DNA of 64,000 nt from Perca fluviatilis (GCF_010015445.1 NC_053121.1:33307934-33371933), one strand, 5' to 3'. Shown: positions 12,632 to 25,517, counted from the stretch's first letter. The notes: generated by a model from the sequence alone, not told the origin. Program-made: numbers and translations.

Positions 12632-12985
12632 TGCATCATGCAAATTACATTTAAAATGAGGATATGTAAAATGCCATCCAGCTCTCATTGACAGGATGTG
12701 ACCTTTGGATGTGACCAAGATGGTTCCATGATTTCCCAAATTTTTGACAGCCGGGCTCATTTCTCTGCAGACAAAATGTCATTTTCATTTAGAAGGAGAG
12801 CTGTATAGCACAGCCACAGGACAGAAAAAACAAACAGTGACATTTTTTATATCTTTTTTTTTTTTTTAAGTCTCTGCAGCAGTCGGCCCCTTGAGAGCCT
12901 ACAAGTGCTTCCTTTCTTAATATGATATTTAAAAGGATACCACACGGGTGTAATACTGAGACACGATACAGCCAATCAAATCGTG
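12632..12985 (+). other. duplicated non-coding element, copy 1
   Basis: Collinear with 22,951-23,270. Shared blocks in order: GCATCATGCA; GATATG, then GCCATC, then GCTCTCATT, then GATGTGACCTTTG (12,661-12,706); CAAAATG near 12,772; AGGACA; CAGTGACATTT (12,835-12,846); and ATATTTAAAAGGATACCA (12,926-12,943). Spacing is kept between most blocks, apart from a T16 run inserted here. There is no open frame in common, so conservation is at DNA level. This suggests an ancient tandem copy of a regulatory element; the regulatory role is inferred. Confidence 0.6.
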
Positions 12986-13006
12986 CACAAAGCAGTGATC
13001 TCACCA

Positions 13007-13637
13007 TAGGGCTGGGCAATATATCAATATTATATCGACATCGATATTTAAGGCTAAATATCGTCTAAAATTTTGGATATCGTAATATCGCGATAAGACA
13101 CAAGTGCTGTCTTATCCTAGTTTTAAAGGCTGCATTACAGTAAAGTAGTCTCACATTGCCAGACATGTGCGCTAGTCCAGACAGCATTCTGGGATGGGTG
13201 AAAGCATTTTTTTAAACCAATCACAATCGTGCTAAGCACCGGACACAATGACGGTGCCTCTGCAAAATAACCTCGGGAAGGAACTTGTTTTGGTGGAACA
13301 CCCTGCAGAGATCTGAGGAGCAGTTAACCAGTCCTCAGAAATCCACCAGAGTTCAGAATGCCAACACAAAGAAAGTGGAAGATGTGGGTCATCCGGCCTC
13401 AAAAGGGGGACACCCAGCGGATTTTTCGGAAGTGGAACGTCGCTGATATAGACTACAGTAAAGTGATGTCATTTTCTTACTTACCAAACTTACTAGCTGT
13501 GTCATTATCAAAACTCTCATTGTGTTAATATTTTGTGAAAGCACCAATAGTCAACCCCTACGATGTCGCCGAAATATCTACATTTGGTCAAACATATCGT
13601 GATATTAGATTTTTTTTTTTCATTTTGCCCAACTCTA
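13007..13637 (+). mobile_element. hAT-like MITE, family C, split by a nested insertion
   Basis: Ends TAGGGCTGGGCAATAT and TTGCCCAACTCTA, related to the copy at 12,003-12,347 but inverted relative to it. The element is interrupted at 13,145 by a family B MITE. Removing the insert and one 8-bp duplication leaves about 313 bp. Confidence 0.85.
13146..13455 (+). mobile_element. hAT-like MITE, family B, nested
   Basis: Inserted into the family C element. The flanking CAGTAAAG occurs at 13,138-13,145 and 13,456-13,463, a perfect 8-bp target duplication. The ends are TAGTCTCACATTGCC and the inverse of TAGTCTATATCAGC. It is similar to 8,152-8,496. Confidence 0.9.
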
Positions 13638-15532
13638 CGTCAGCGTTCTATTACATGCAGAGCAGACGGTCTCACTGAACCTCTGTTGTTAGTTATTATA
13701 CACATGCCCAGGACCTGTACATGCACTAATGGAGAGATGTCAGAGTGAGGGGGCTACCCATGACAGGCGCCCGAGCAGTTGCGGTGAGGTGCCTTGTTTA
13801 AGGGCACCTTTGCAGTGCCCAGTAAGGGAACTTACATCATGTCCTGCAACTAAGCTTATCGAACAAGCCACGGAACAAACACGGGAAAAAGTGCACTGCT
13901 ACAGTCAGCTTGCAGGCTAGATAGTAAATTAAACACCTGGAAATATCACTTTGGTGCAGTTAGATGATGCTGGTGTTGTCTTTAATCTTCAATACCACTA
14001 ACACGTCTGCTGATAACATGTAGGCCAGTTTGTTGTCTCTCATTCCCTCCCTTCCAACAGGGGCACTCTGACAGCCTAGCTGCTGTCAATTAAATGAAAA
14101 GGACCTTTTTTCTTCCTTTTAATAATAATAAAAAAAAACTAAAAAACATTAACAATACATTTAAAAAACACATTGACATTATTTTTGGTACAAAACTGGA
14201 ATGGCTGAATGTGATTACGGTTGGACTTTAAAGTCACAAACTTGCCTCATGTTTTGCCTCTGTCTATTGTGGGTTTCTACTCTCTGCAGGGAGAAACCAG
14301 CACCGGCACCCCACTGTATTGGATTTGCTTTTGAGTCTTATCAGCTCTCCAATGTTGGGTTGCGTGGCCTTTAGTGTTGTATAAGCTTTTTACTCCACTG
14401 AATGGAGGTTTGGAAACACCTCTGCTCTCTAAAATCATTCATTCCTCCCATTCCCGTTGGCCACAAAAGACAGTTAGTGTAACATACTCTCTCTCTTCAA
14501 CAGAAGACGCCTAAGGTATTTTTTTCCTAGTGCCTCTTCTCAGAAGTAAATCTAATAAAAACTGGGATTGATAATGATTTTCTGAATAAATATTGACTTA
14601 AAGAAATGTAGAGAGTGGCCTGGAGCAACAGCTTGTGCATGCAGGGCTCTTTATTTTCAGTGCCAGGCTAAAGAGATTCTGTATAGCTCAGTGCAAAGGG
14701 CGAATACTGCCAAGGATAAGGGTTTGATTCACTGTGTGTCTAAAAGTAATAATCTGCAACATTTTAGCATCAACAAATGTCTGTCACAAATTGAATGTAC
14801 ATCCAATTTGTCAGCACCTTATATTTGTATGTACCAGTTTATTTGCTGTGCAGTGTCTCATAGCTGTAGGAATTGATGTGTTGCTAGTTTCCAATTAGTT
14901 TGTAAATAAACAGAAGAACTGGGTAGGTAGGATGAGCATATAATGGCCATTGTTGAACTGACTAAATGTTTTTGCCATCGGCAGAAATTCCGACTTCATT
15001 AACCACCAAAACAAAATGAAGGAAAATACCAACTACGCCTGTTTGACTGACTGTAGATTTCTGGGAAGTGTAGTACAGAACAACATCACAGAAATGAGTG
15101 CCTGGCACCCAACATATAGTCGCAAACAGAATGAAAAGATGAGCAGGATTACCACATCATGTATTTCTAAAGATGTGTTAACCCTTGTGTTGTCTTCCCA
15201 TCGACCATGCAAGTTTTGTTTTTCTGGGTATAAATTTAAAATTAAAACTATGGTCGTCTTTTCTCTACACTTTTGTCACTTTCCCGATGTTTTTGTCACT
15301 TTTTTCCAATTTTTTTGTAACTTTTTCTGATGTTTTTATAATTTTTTTCCCACATTTTTGAAGCTTTTTCAGACATTATTTTCAATATTGTAACGTTCTT
15401 TTATCATTTTTGTCCAATGCTATAAAATTGAATTAAACCAAATGTAATGAAAGTCGTGAACCGATTGTTTATTTTACTTGCTATGAGCGTTATAGGGAAC
15501 CATCCACGTTATTTTGCTTTCCCCTCCAATCT
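13638..15532. other. gene-free stretch
   Basis: No supported exon. An AT-rich segment about 15,240-15,430 repeats a CTTTTT-CACTTTTT-like unit. Nothing else is recognised. Confidence 0.45.
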
Positions 15533-16088
15533 GATCTCACAGAATTCCGTGAAATTCAGGCCCCTTAACTCAAAACTTTGTGTCTGTTTCACGTAAACGC
15601 AAAAAATTCTGTGATGGGCCCACGGAAGAATTCCGTGCAATGAACACGGCCTCTTAAGTTAAGGTAAAGGTTGTGCGTGGGCTTACGTTTCCATGACACA
15701 CGGGACAACAACGGGACGTTTAGGTTTAGGAAAACAATAACGGGATGTGGGACAACAACGGGACGGTTGTGTTTAAGTAAAGAAGAACGGGACGGTTACG
15801 GTTGGGTTTAGGAAAAGTGACACGCGGGACATGACCCCGGGCTCCTGGGTGAAAGTCCTGTGTTGTTTGACCCATCCACCACCCCCAACCAACCTCCCTA
15901 TGCGGATTTTTGGGCTTTATTACTACTCTCTACCGTAGTCGCTCTTAATGCTACGTCTTCTTCTCATTGACTTTACATTGGCATTGTTTTCCGTGGTGGC
16001 CACACAGAATTTTCACACATTCCGTGCCATCACCACGTAATGCAGTGTTCACAGTTCGTAATCATTTCACGGAATTCTGTGAGACCAG
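15533..16088. mobile_element. fold-back MITE with long inverted ends
   Basis: About 25-bp termini, TCTCACAGAATTCCGTGAAA on the left and its inverse near 16,068-16,088. The interior carries several ACGGGACAACAACGGGACG-type units and GGTTTAGGAAAA. No open frame is present. The superfamily cannot be fixed. Confidence 0.8.
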
Positions 16089-16479
16089 GCTGGCTCCTCA
16101 GACATCAACAGTGGCAACACAGTTAGCTGTTGGTCGATGAAATTACTGACATTTCAAAGGTCTAAGGCTGAACTTTGCACAAAACCTCCACCACGATTTA
16201 CTTTGAGAACAAATCCTCTGATAGTGTCAATTCCATTCTAAAAAAAAACTACATTTGGTGTCCAATTTCTCTGTAATAAATGGTGGTGTGAATGTGCCCT
16301 ATTAAATCAAATAAAACTTATATTAGAATATGTTACAAATTATGAATAACATAGAAAAGCATCCTGTACTTAATGAATCAACTAGGGCTTAATGTAAACT
16401 CCAATCCTCATCCTGTCCTTGACCTTTATATATGAGTTGAGTGGTTGATAGTATGAATTGGCAAATCACGTAAAAAGCA

Positions 16480-16745
16480 TCCTCTTAATGACTTTGTGTA
16501 ACAAAACATAACTCCTACTTTCTAGATATTTTCTGAGGCCTCAGGCCAATTCTGTCTCTCGATCAGTAATTAACATTCATGCCGCAAAAGCTCGAAACAA
16601 CAGAGCTGTTCCACCCGCTCAATAAACCTGGGGCGCCAGATTTTTATGCATCAGAAACCTTTTGAAATGATGCTTGTGCTTCTCAAGACTTGGCCCCTGT
16701 TTCACCCCTGACAGAACACACCATCCACCGGTGAGTGGATGGTGG
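16480..16745. other. candidate conserved non-coding block
   Basis: Unique-looking sequence with motifs such as CAGTAATTAACATTCATGCCG and no coding signal. Proposed from texture only. Confidence 0.22.
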
Positions 16746-17443
16746 ATTCAATTGATAAGCAGCACATGTTCTATGTATCAGTACTTGCTCTTGGGGTGGG
16801 ATTAAATATGAATCACGTCAATTAATATAAATAAACAGAAGAAGAAAAAAAACACCATGCACGATGCTCATGCTGTACAAAATCTTCTACAACTCCAGAG
16901 TTAAAAATCATTGTTTCCAGTCAGCTGCAGCTATTAGACCTATAGTGTCATGTAATAGTTTGAGATCACATACATTTCAGCTCTGACCTCTTCCAGACTG
17001 AACGCATAGCACATTTTCATCCAAATTTGTGTGTGTCTGTGAATTCAAGCCCTGGCATGTTTTTCCAGTCTGTCTGAGAGAGAGAGCTCTGACTCTGACA
17101 GGTTTCAAAACTCACCAGGAACTCAAGTTGTTTCCTTTATTTTACTGCAGACCCACTTACTTTGCTCCTGCTCTGTCTGTAGTCATGCTGCTTTGGGACA
17201 AACATCATTTTTTTCTCCCTAACTGAAACGGTTTAAACCTGAGTGGACATGTCTCCACTTCGCTTTATGCTTTCTACAGCAAACCCACATTTTCCCTTTT
17301 TTTGTGGTTGATAATGTCTGAATTTCTGTAGATGGCAAAAAGCATGTTGTCTGCGGACTCCATGGCTGCACGGATGTTGTGTGGGGAGAGATTGACGGAT
17401 GCTCACACTTCACTTCTTCCGCTTCACACTCCAGTCCACCTGA

Positions 17444-17544
<101 letters not shown>

Positions 17545-18029
17545 TGAGTGTGAATGTGCTTGTGAAAGAATGACATCTGTGTGAATGGGTGCATGTTTTT
17601 GTTCGCAGGTGTTTTCTCTGCATCAGCGAGCATTCATCCTCAGAGCTTCAGCAGAGAAAAGTGTCTCCTTCAGTCAGCAGCTGGTTTTTGCCTTTGTGCT
17701 TTTGCCTATAAATGAAGTCATATGCAGATAGATAATGGTCAGGCTTTTCTCTTGTGGAATACTGAATAGTTTTACTTTGTCTAGTTGCCATCAATCTAGA
17801 AATTTTTTGGGGGGGAAATCACTCTTTGGCAGAACTGATCACAGACAGACATATTTTTAGGGGGACACAAAACAAAAAGCTTAGGAACCACTGATTTAAT
17901 GTGTAGCACATAAGCACAGTCCCAGTGACCCGAAGGACAACACAAGGATTATGTTAAATCTATTCCCAGATCATCAGTTGTAGGTTAAAAATGTAAAGTT
18001 TCTAAAAAAATTTTTTTTAAAAAGGTGAC

Positions 18030-18233
18030 ACTGTCCTGCTCCTGGAGGGATACTACCCTGCATAATTTAGGTAGCTCCCTACTCTAACACACCTGATTCG
18101 AATGATCTGCTCATTATAAAGCAGCTGAAGCTTGTCAAGGGCTTGATAATGAGCAGATCATTAGAATGAGATGTGAGTAGGGAGAGCCCTAAAACATGCA
18201 GGGCAGTAGCTTTCCAGGATCAGGGTTGGAGAC
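18030..18233. mobile_element. short palindromic MITE
   Basis: Inverted arms CCTGCTCCTGGAGGGATACT and its diverged inverse near 18,206-18,233, plus the inner pair GAATGATCTGCTCATTA and TAATGAGCAGATCATTAG. It is about 200 bp with no coding capacity. Confidence 0.75.
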
Positions 18234-18360
18234 CAAGACCGCGTCATCATTAAAATCAGAAGGGTTTGAGAGCATGGATGCGCTCAGTAAATATAATTGA
18301 AATCTCCCTTAAATTTTCAAGACAATTGAAAGGTTATCATTGGATAGATTTAGCTCAGAT

Positions 18361-20434
18361 TTAAAGCTCCATTGTGTAATTTCTTCGAGTTGATTCTTAG
18401 CAATCAACTTGTTCTTTCACAAATATGTGCTCACTCATGTGTAATTACTTCCACCAACTAATCAGAGTATTCTCGTACGCGTAGAATCTGCCATTCAGAA
18501 TCATTCAGAATACATACCAGCGACTCATTCGAATGACGGCCGCCATGTTGCGCCTCCATCATTAAAATACATTAGCCAAAGAGGGACATACCTCCGCCTT
18601 TCGCGCTTTTCACTCAGTGGCACTGTGACGAATGCCAGGGAGGGGGAGAAGATTACTTGCTACTGCTGGCAGATTTGAAGAGGGTTTGAAGAGGATTGCG
18701 CCTATTCTCGAGGATATGTAACGGAGTTGCCATGGAAGTTAAAAAGAGAATTAAAACGACAATGCGACAGGCAAAGCAACAAGACCAAAGTTAATATTGG
18801 AATGGCTTTTCCAAGATGGAAAGAGATCATAGGGAGCAAGGATTTTAAAAGGGACGCCGAAGTTGCCTGCTATCTTCTCGACAGGTAATTCTGTCTATTT
18901 GTGTAAATCCGAAGTTTTATAGTTGCTACTTGCTTGGCTAACTATAGAATGGTCGTGCATAACGCTAAAACGACATCTGTGATGCCTTTCCTCGCGTCAA
19001 TGATGAAAAAGGATTGTCTACCTTGTAACATAGACGTAATCATGTGTCGTGATTTCCCTGGCAGACAACTCATGTAATGGAGTTGTAACACTGACTGGCT
19101 ACAGTTAGAACAGCTGCATGTAAACGATGGAGATACTAAGAGCTAATTTCAGTTTCATTGACATTAGCCGGTTTCCGACCGGAGGGATTTTTGCAGTTCC
19201 TAGAACACAAAATTCCTAGAACCCTTTTTTTCTCGTGTTCCGACTGGACCAATTTGGGGATTGTTATGTCTCTCTGGCCGCAGTTCCTGTAACTCTTTCA
19301 GCTCCTACTTCAGGGCAGGGTCTTTTCGCTGTTCCCTTTTCAGCATAGGAACCTAGGTCAATGAGGGTCAGGTTTCCGGTACAGACAGACCAACAACGGG
19401 ACAATTGTAACAACTTATTCATCACTAAATTCACTTCTGACAACGTTTTAGGTGAGAAATTAACTGTTTTGATTTGGAATATAGGCAGTCTTAAGCAAAT
19501 TGTTGCCGAATTGACAATTTGCTTAAAAGTTGCTCGGCCAGTGATGCTCAGAGACCCCGCTGTAAGCTGGAGGTCTCTCAGACCGCTCTTGTAAATAAGA
19601 GGCTTTTATTTCGCCGTTGACAGTTCGTTTGTTTAAATATCACAACACATGTCCATCATAAGACGGGAACCTGTGGTTAAGTGTCTTTTCAGCGTTAAAC
19701 TCCACAAGCGTGCCCTGCGGGCTTGATAACCTCACTGGCCGGCCGTCACACACACACACACACACACACGTCCACAGCGCAGCAGGCAGAGGCAGGGGCG
19801 AGAGAGATACCCGTTTCTCTTCGGGAGACTTGTTTAAATTATGACAAATATTCTATATACATTAGATTTAGTTCATATTTCTTTTGGTGTATTTGTTTTC
19901 TGATTTTAACACTATAAAGACCGTTGCAGTGCTTGCGTCACTCCCTTACCCCTCCTATAGTCCCTATGGCCACTTGGCCAGTGCGAATGCAAATGGAAAA
20001 AACGGTTTTGGGGGAGAGTAGTTAATAGATCTGTTAGAAGTGGACTTTTCCTATAACTACGTTCCTGTAACTACTTGGTCGGAAAGCGGCTATTGTTCAT
20101 ACTGCTCAGAGAAATATATTAAAAACACAAACCTCCGTTGCTTCTCTCCTATGCTGTAAACATTGCCTTACACTATTAATCAAAATAACAAAAAAACGAT
20201 AGCACTGATACTTTACTAAGATTAGCTTGCATATGTTTGGGAACCTGATAGCGGATGTTAGCAATGAAATGGTACCAAAACACTCACAGACGAAGTCGTT
20301 GCTAATTTTGGGTTGGGCCACCGTTGGAGTTACAACACACTCGGAATGGGGGGGGCTAGAAAGTAATATTATGGTGGTTGTCATATACAATTTTACCGCT
20401 AGATGGGAGAAATTCTTACACAAAGTAGCTTTAA
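18361..20434 (+). mobile_element. TTAA-flanked non-autonomous element with nested insertion
   Basis: The left end is TTAA then AGCTCCATTGTGTAATTTC. The right end is GAAATTCTTACACAAAGTAGCT then TTAA (20,431-20,434), a diverged inverse of the left end. The interior includes GGCCGCCATGTTGCGCC. Without the nested 928-bp insert the element is about 1.15 kb. TTAA on both sides points to piggyBac-type movement; no transposase frame is visible. Confidence 0.75.
19165..20092. mobile_element. nested inverted-repeat element, 928 bp
   Basis: The termini TAGCCGGTTTCCGACC and GGTCGGAAAGCGGCTA are inverted copies. GTTCCTAGAAC-like and TTCCTGTAACT motifs occur inside, with a short CA run at 19,748. It sits within the larger TTAA element. 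The superfamily is not determined. Confidence 0.8.
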
Positions 20435-21210
20435 TAATTGATATTCCAATGTTCTTGTCTGACAACCTTTCCAGGATGTTTCCCATCTCCCTTCTAATGT
20501 GCTTTGGGATGTTGGGACGTTCCCACTATACCGCAACCCAGCAAAGGAAAAATGGGTAGAGGAAATGGATTGATTGATGATATATTGATATGCAAGTAGT
20601 CTGTCTGACCGGCTGTACAATGCTGGGATAAAGCCTGACATCCGGTGCGTTCCACTATTTCCGCTATTGAAGCTACCTAGCAGAATACCGGGAGCAGGGC
20701 AACACCTCAACTGCGCCTCTTCCAGCATTCCTATAAACACCCACCTACCCTATCCTCTCATTCATTCTAGCATTCTGCGCCCCTCCCTCCCACCCTTCTT
20801 CTTTCTTCCTCTCCGTTCTCCTCTCCTTAAGATCCTAAGGGGGTCTGTCGGGCTTGGGTGCTACAGCGGATTCCCTACCAAAGCTTCCTCACAACGCAGT
20901 CAGCAAAACGGATAACTACAACCGACTTCAACACACCTTCACGCACACTGATCATCTTTCATTCATCTTTCATTAAGAAGGTAACAACAAGGTATCTAGT
21001 CGATGGTGTGGTCCTTGCTAGGGAATTTTGCAAGGGCACCTTCACTGCTTAGCACCGCCCAGGATGGTTGTGATTAGTGTTAAGAAATACAAACAAGCCA
21101 GAAAAGTTTTTTTTCCCCATATGCCAGAATGTTAACCCGTGCAGCCAGACCATACTCCAGCACTGACACAGCGCTGTGCTCACCTTATATACATGTTAAG
21201 ACTCATCCCT
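20435..21210. other. gene-free stretch
   Basis: Includes a pyrimidine-rich segment at about 20,730-20,830. No supported exon or recognisable repeat. Confidence 0.4.
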
Positions 21211-21602
21211 TAAAGCTATAGTCCGTAGTTTCTGTCTCCCCCGTGAGGAATTCTAAGTAATGACAACAAAACTGTTGGTGCATCCCACATGATACAAGCC
21301 TTCCGTGATCGCGCACCACCCCCGCCACTCCCACCACCCCTCCGCACAGTTGCTAGTAGCCAAGGAGGACACGGAGGATTAAAAAAACACGATGGACTCT
21401 TCAGAAGAGGTCATTATCTTCACTCGATTTTCTGCATGCAAAAGTCGCCGGTTGACTCTGTTTTCTAAACATAGCCATACTGAGAAATACAGAGAGTTGT
21501 GTAGAGCTGATAGTTTTAATTAGCTTCGTATCAACTCATTTGGCAATGGCTTGAATGAAATGGACTTTCATTAATATAAAAAAGATATGCGCTAAAGCTT
21601 TA
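21211..21602 (+). mobile_element. TTAA-flanked MITE, family D, complete
   Basis: TTAA then AGCTATAGTCCGTAGTTTCT at the left, and GCGCTAAAGCT then TTAA at the right. It is related to 46,598-47,238 and 60,012-60,318, which lie in the opposite orientation. Shared internal text includes GAGAAATACAGAGAGTTGTG. Confidence 0.85.
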
Positions 21603-21983
21603 AGGGTCAGAAATATCCTCAATAAATTTCGCTGCAATCTGGACAGTAGTTGTTGAGTTCTGGACAAAAGTGTTGGACGGACTAACTAAGCACCACTAAT
21701 GGTGCAAAACAATACCTCACAGATTTAAGATCCTCTTAATTAAGTTTTTCCAAAGCTTTTAAACGCAGCTTACTGTTACTTACCGACGCTTACTGACATT
21801 GAGGAAAACCACAAGATGTGGTTGAAAGGTTTTTTTTGTCAATTAAAAGGATTTACTGTAAATTGTCTGTGTTTCCATTATAATGACAAACTGGCTATCA
21901 GGTTTTTTCCTGACCTTTTCTTTGCACACTGAAATATAAATGAGCTAACAGAGTGCAAGAACTTGATAACAAATGTTACATTT

Positions 21984-22690
21984 CTAGGCACATGTTAGAG
22001 ACAATGTGCGGCCAACAACCTCAGGATCATGTACAGCAGTTCCCACATATCGATTAAGTCTATCTTTCTGTAGAATTTCTTCCATTGCCGTAATCCCAAT
22101 AAGATTAGTCAAAAGTCTCTTAATATCTCCCATGGCATACTGTGTTCCCACCGTAATTTCTTCCAAGGAAGGATCCAAGGATGTGCTCCATCTTGAAGAA
22201 CAGGCTACTTATTAAGAATATCTGACATATTCTGTCCTCGAATTATCACTGGAAGCATCTTCTTACTTGTCTTCCCTTTTCTTGACTTTCTCTCCACTTT
22301 TTGAGATTATTTTAGCAATTTGTCTCTCTGTATCTTTAGCTTCTCGTATTGCTCTTCCAATCGCTCCATGTCTCTTTCAATCTCTTCTATGCTAGACGCT
22401 GCAGGATGAAATCCCGTAGCCCCTCTCCTCTCCAAGTCTTCATCACTGTCTTTCATCACTGTCATCATCTTTACTTTCATCAGAGGTGTGATCTCTTGTA
22501 TCTCTTCGTTTGCTCCATTCTTCATCACCTCTTTTGTTTCCTCCCCCATCTATGTTATAGAATATATACCATGTTCAAACAAAGAAAGCCAGAGTGACCA
22601 CTTGAGAATTGGGAAAACAGGTCTTCTCCGAGCTCTGCAGAGCTTGTACATGATGCTGATTTCTTCGATGTAAATAAACCTTTATAATCA
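21984..22690 (-). pseudogene. unidentified protein-coding remnant
   Basis: Two - strand open segments, 22,549-22,307 (80 codons, with a charged coiled-coil-like run EEIERDMERLEEQYEKLK) and 22,178-21,984 (64 codons, with MDPSLEEITVGTQYAMG and DPEVVGRTLSL), are separated by stops. The amino acid content looks protein-like rather than random, and the DNA upstream on that strand (22,560-22,690) is non-repetitive. I do not recognise the family. A relic of a retroelement capsid-type protein is one possibility, but nothing diagnostic is present. It is treated as broken. Confidence 0.3.
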
Positions 22691-22950
22691 AGAAACAGTG
22701 TCGGCGGATTCCTCTCCACATAGCATTACAGCATCGCTACCGATTACACCACATCCATGTTTTTCAAAAATGGCAGGGTTACAGTTTGTATTCTTGATAC
22801 TAACACACGCTGTGAATTTTATATGGTTTTAGTCTGCAATTTAAAAGCTTATTTCCACCAGCAGTGCAGCTCCTTTAAGAGATACATGAAGAAATGTATT
22901 TTAGTATAGCTCAGTGCTAAGACTTTGCATAATTTCATCTTGACGGACAG

Positions 22951-23270
22951 TAATTACATCATGCACCGTAAATCATAAATTGAAAATGCAGATATGAAAA
23001 AAGGCCATCTGGCTCTCATTATCCAGATGTGACCTTTGCAAATGGGTTGTTCTCTTACTTTCATTCAACTGTGAGGGACAGTCACATTCCTATAGAGTCA
23101 AAATGCCACTCAAAAAGTAACATAACACAGAGTGGTGCTATAGGACAAATGAGGCAAAGCAGTGACATTTCAGATTACTTGTTCCATTTCTGCAAGAACC
23201 CACTAGGGATTTTCAGACCAATCCAATATTTGAAAAGGAACCATGCATGCCAGTCCAATCTCTATAGATG
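22951..23270 (+). other. duplicated non-coding element, copy 2
   Basis: Same orientation as copy 1, about 10.3 kb away. It carries ACATCATGCA, GATATG, GGCCATC, GGCTCTCATT and GATGTGACCTTTGC (22,991-23,039), then GTCAAAATGCCACT, AGGACA, GCAGTGACATTT (23,159-23,170) and ATATTTGAAAAGGAACCA (23,226-23,243). A 136-codon open frame at 23,029-23,439 overlaps it but is not shared with copy 1, so it is not taken as coding. Confidence 0.6.
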
Positions 23271-23689
23271 CCAACTGCCATGGGGCACGGGACAGTCCAC
23301 GGCCCATTATTTCAGCTTGAAGCAGGCTCCCTGCTGGGATGTGCTGCTGTGGACCAGTGAAAATGGCCTCAATCAGAAAAGAATGTCGAGGACTTCCTTT
23401 CAATACCAACTGCGTCTCGGAGGCCGAGTGGACAGTTGACATGTATGCTAACACACTGCAATAAAGCCAAGTATATACTTCAGGAATGGGCCAGGTCTAA
23501 ATTGCTACTGAAATACATTAGTTAAATACTTCAGTATGTCTGTATTTTAGTCTTGTATGTGGCACGTGTAGGTTTATGAGGGACAGAATACAAAATAATC
23601 TCCCCCATACATTAGCCTTGGTGTATCTTTCACAAAGTGCACTTATGTCTTTGTTGGAGTGTTTATATCCCATCAACTAGCTTTGTTCC

Positions 23690-25120
23690 ACTCCAGCAGC
23701 ACACGTTAATTAAACCACCACGGATGAATTTATTCTATTATTGGATTCTCTCTGCCGGTGAGTCTCCCAAATGAGCCCGAGTCCCATTGCACTTCATGCG
23801 TCGGTGCAGCTCAGGACGCCGTGTCGGGGCTACATGAGAAAACAATGCGATGGTAATCCTTAGCAAAGGACAGGAAAATTGGACCTGAATATGTTGCCTT
23901 CTTCCCCTTAGGACTGCCTTCCCTTCAGCAGGGGCTGACAGAAGATGGATTTACTTATTATCGTGCCTGTGCATGACAATGAGCGAGACACGGAGAATCA
24001 ATAAATCCCCGGGAAGAGTGTGAGGGCCATTCAAATGCACGTTCAAGCCAGGTAGAAAAAAGGCAATCACTCCAGTAAAAGTAAGCAGAGAGGCCTAAGT
24101 ATCTGCATTCCTTCTGCTGTATAAATTATTAGACAGTTACTAAGAAAATTACCACGTTAATTAACTGCAAATAGCTTCCCTTTGTCTTCTGTGTTTTGCA
24201 TAATAACCTAATTTCAACCTGCCGGATCTCCCTACTGTGAGCTCTATTGAATGGCCTTCTGAACACAATTAGGTTTCAATTGTGAGCCTCAATAGAATGA
24301 TCAGAGCCTTTTGTGGCTCTGCACCTTGGAGGACCTCACAATGCCTGCAACTACAGGCTATCATGCAAGCTTTTATTGCGCCTTCAACTACTGTAACTGA
24401 TTTTGTGTTAGTCCCTGTTGGTTATAGCATTGGCTGACATTTCACACCTCAAAGCTCATCATAGCCATTGCGACCCTCCAAGTCCCCAAGGCATGCCTTT
24501 CATCCTTACTCCAGCCTTAAAAATTCTGGCATGTTTAATAAATGTCCATCAAGCCCTCCAGTGGACAACCTGACAAAAAAGACACCTTAAGTTGTAGATG
24601 TCAGACTTACATGAATATGGGCTCTGGAAAAAGGCCGGTAACTGAAAAGATAGACCTTACCCTACTCAAAACAATCCACTTGTGTCAGCACTGATGTTTT
24701 TTTATTTATTTCTGTAAATACAACACGGCCCAGGGAGCTTTTCAGCTGAGGAGAGGCAGCGGCATTCACCCGGTAAGTGGATAGCCTCTATCTACATTGT
24801 CACGGGTAGAAACGTGCCCTACTGCGTATCTCTCTTATCCAGACTGCTCAGGGACTAGCATGTATCAGTTCATGTGTGTGCTGCCTGGTATACTGCCTTA
24901 CAGGCACAATCCCATTTCCAGCTTAGTACTTTATCACCTTGATGACCTGTAATTTATCACGCTCCAATGCAAGCTGCTGCAGCATGAACAAACCCAATTC
25001 TTCGTCGCTGTATGGGTTGGTGCCCCTCCTCTCCAGGAAACTGAATGCAGTTCTGAATGCAGCTATTCCTGTTTTTGTGCCAAGAAGATTGAGAATATCA
25101 ATAAGGGTTTCTCAATGAGT
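23690..25120. other. candidate conserved non-coding cluster
   Basis: About 1.4 kb with no recognised repeat, balanced composition and homeodomain-like AT cores such as CGTTAATTAACTGCAAATAG (about 24,152). A good donor-like CCCGGTAAGTGG stands at 24,769-24,780, but no exon can be defended. Proposed from texture only; functional status is unknown. Confidence 0.3.
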
Positions 25121-25517
25121 CCCCTTTGGCTTTATAATGCGTCCCTTGAGAATAATGGGCATGCCAATAGGACTGACGCTCAGACCCAAGCTGCAAACAA
25201 CCTACAGGGACAGATCCATCATCATTTAACATTACAACCACCCCAATCACCAATACCTCTCAGAAACACACACACTCACAAACACACACCCTTCCACCCA
25301 CTACCACTTGTGACTCGAGGGCTGACTGCCTGGAGAAGAAATCAGCAATTGGTAAGGAGTTGTAAGTAGCTTCACAATAGCAAATTAATGGACCTTTGTT
25401 CATTGTGTTTGGCTGGGGAGAAAAGTGGAAATAAATAAGCATACAAAATGTCTGACTATGACCAGAGACAACAGTCATCAATGCTTTCCTGTAATCCAGA
25501 AAGTGATCTTTACCAGT

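Noticed and set aside
23029..23439. 136-codon open frame on the + strand
   Set aside because: It overlaps non-coding element copy 2, the frame is not kept in copy 1, and there is no domain or splice support.
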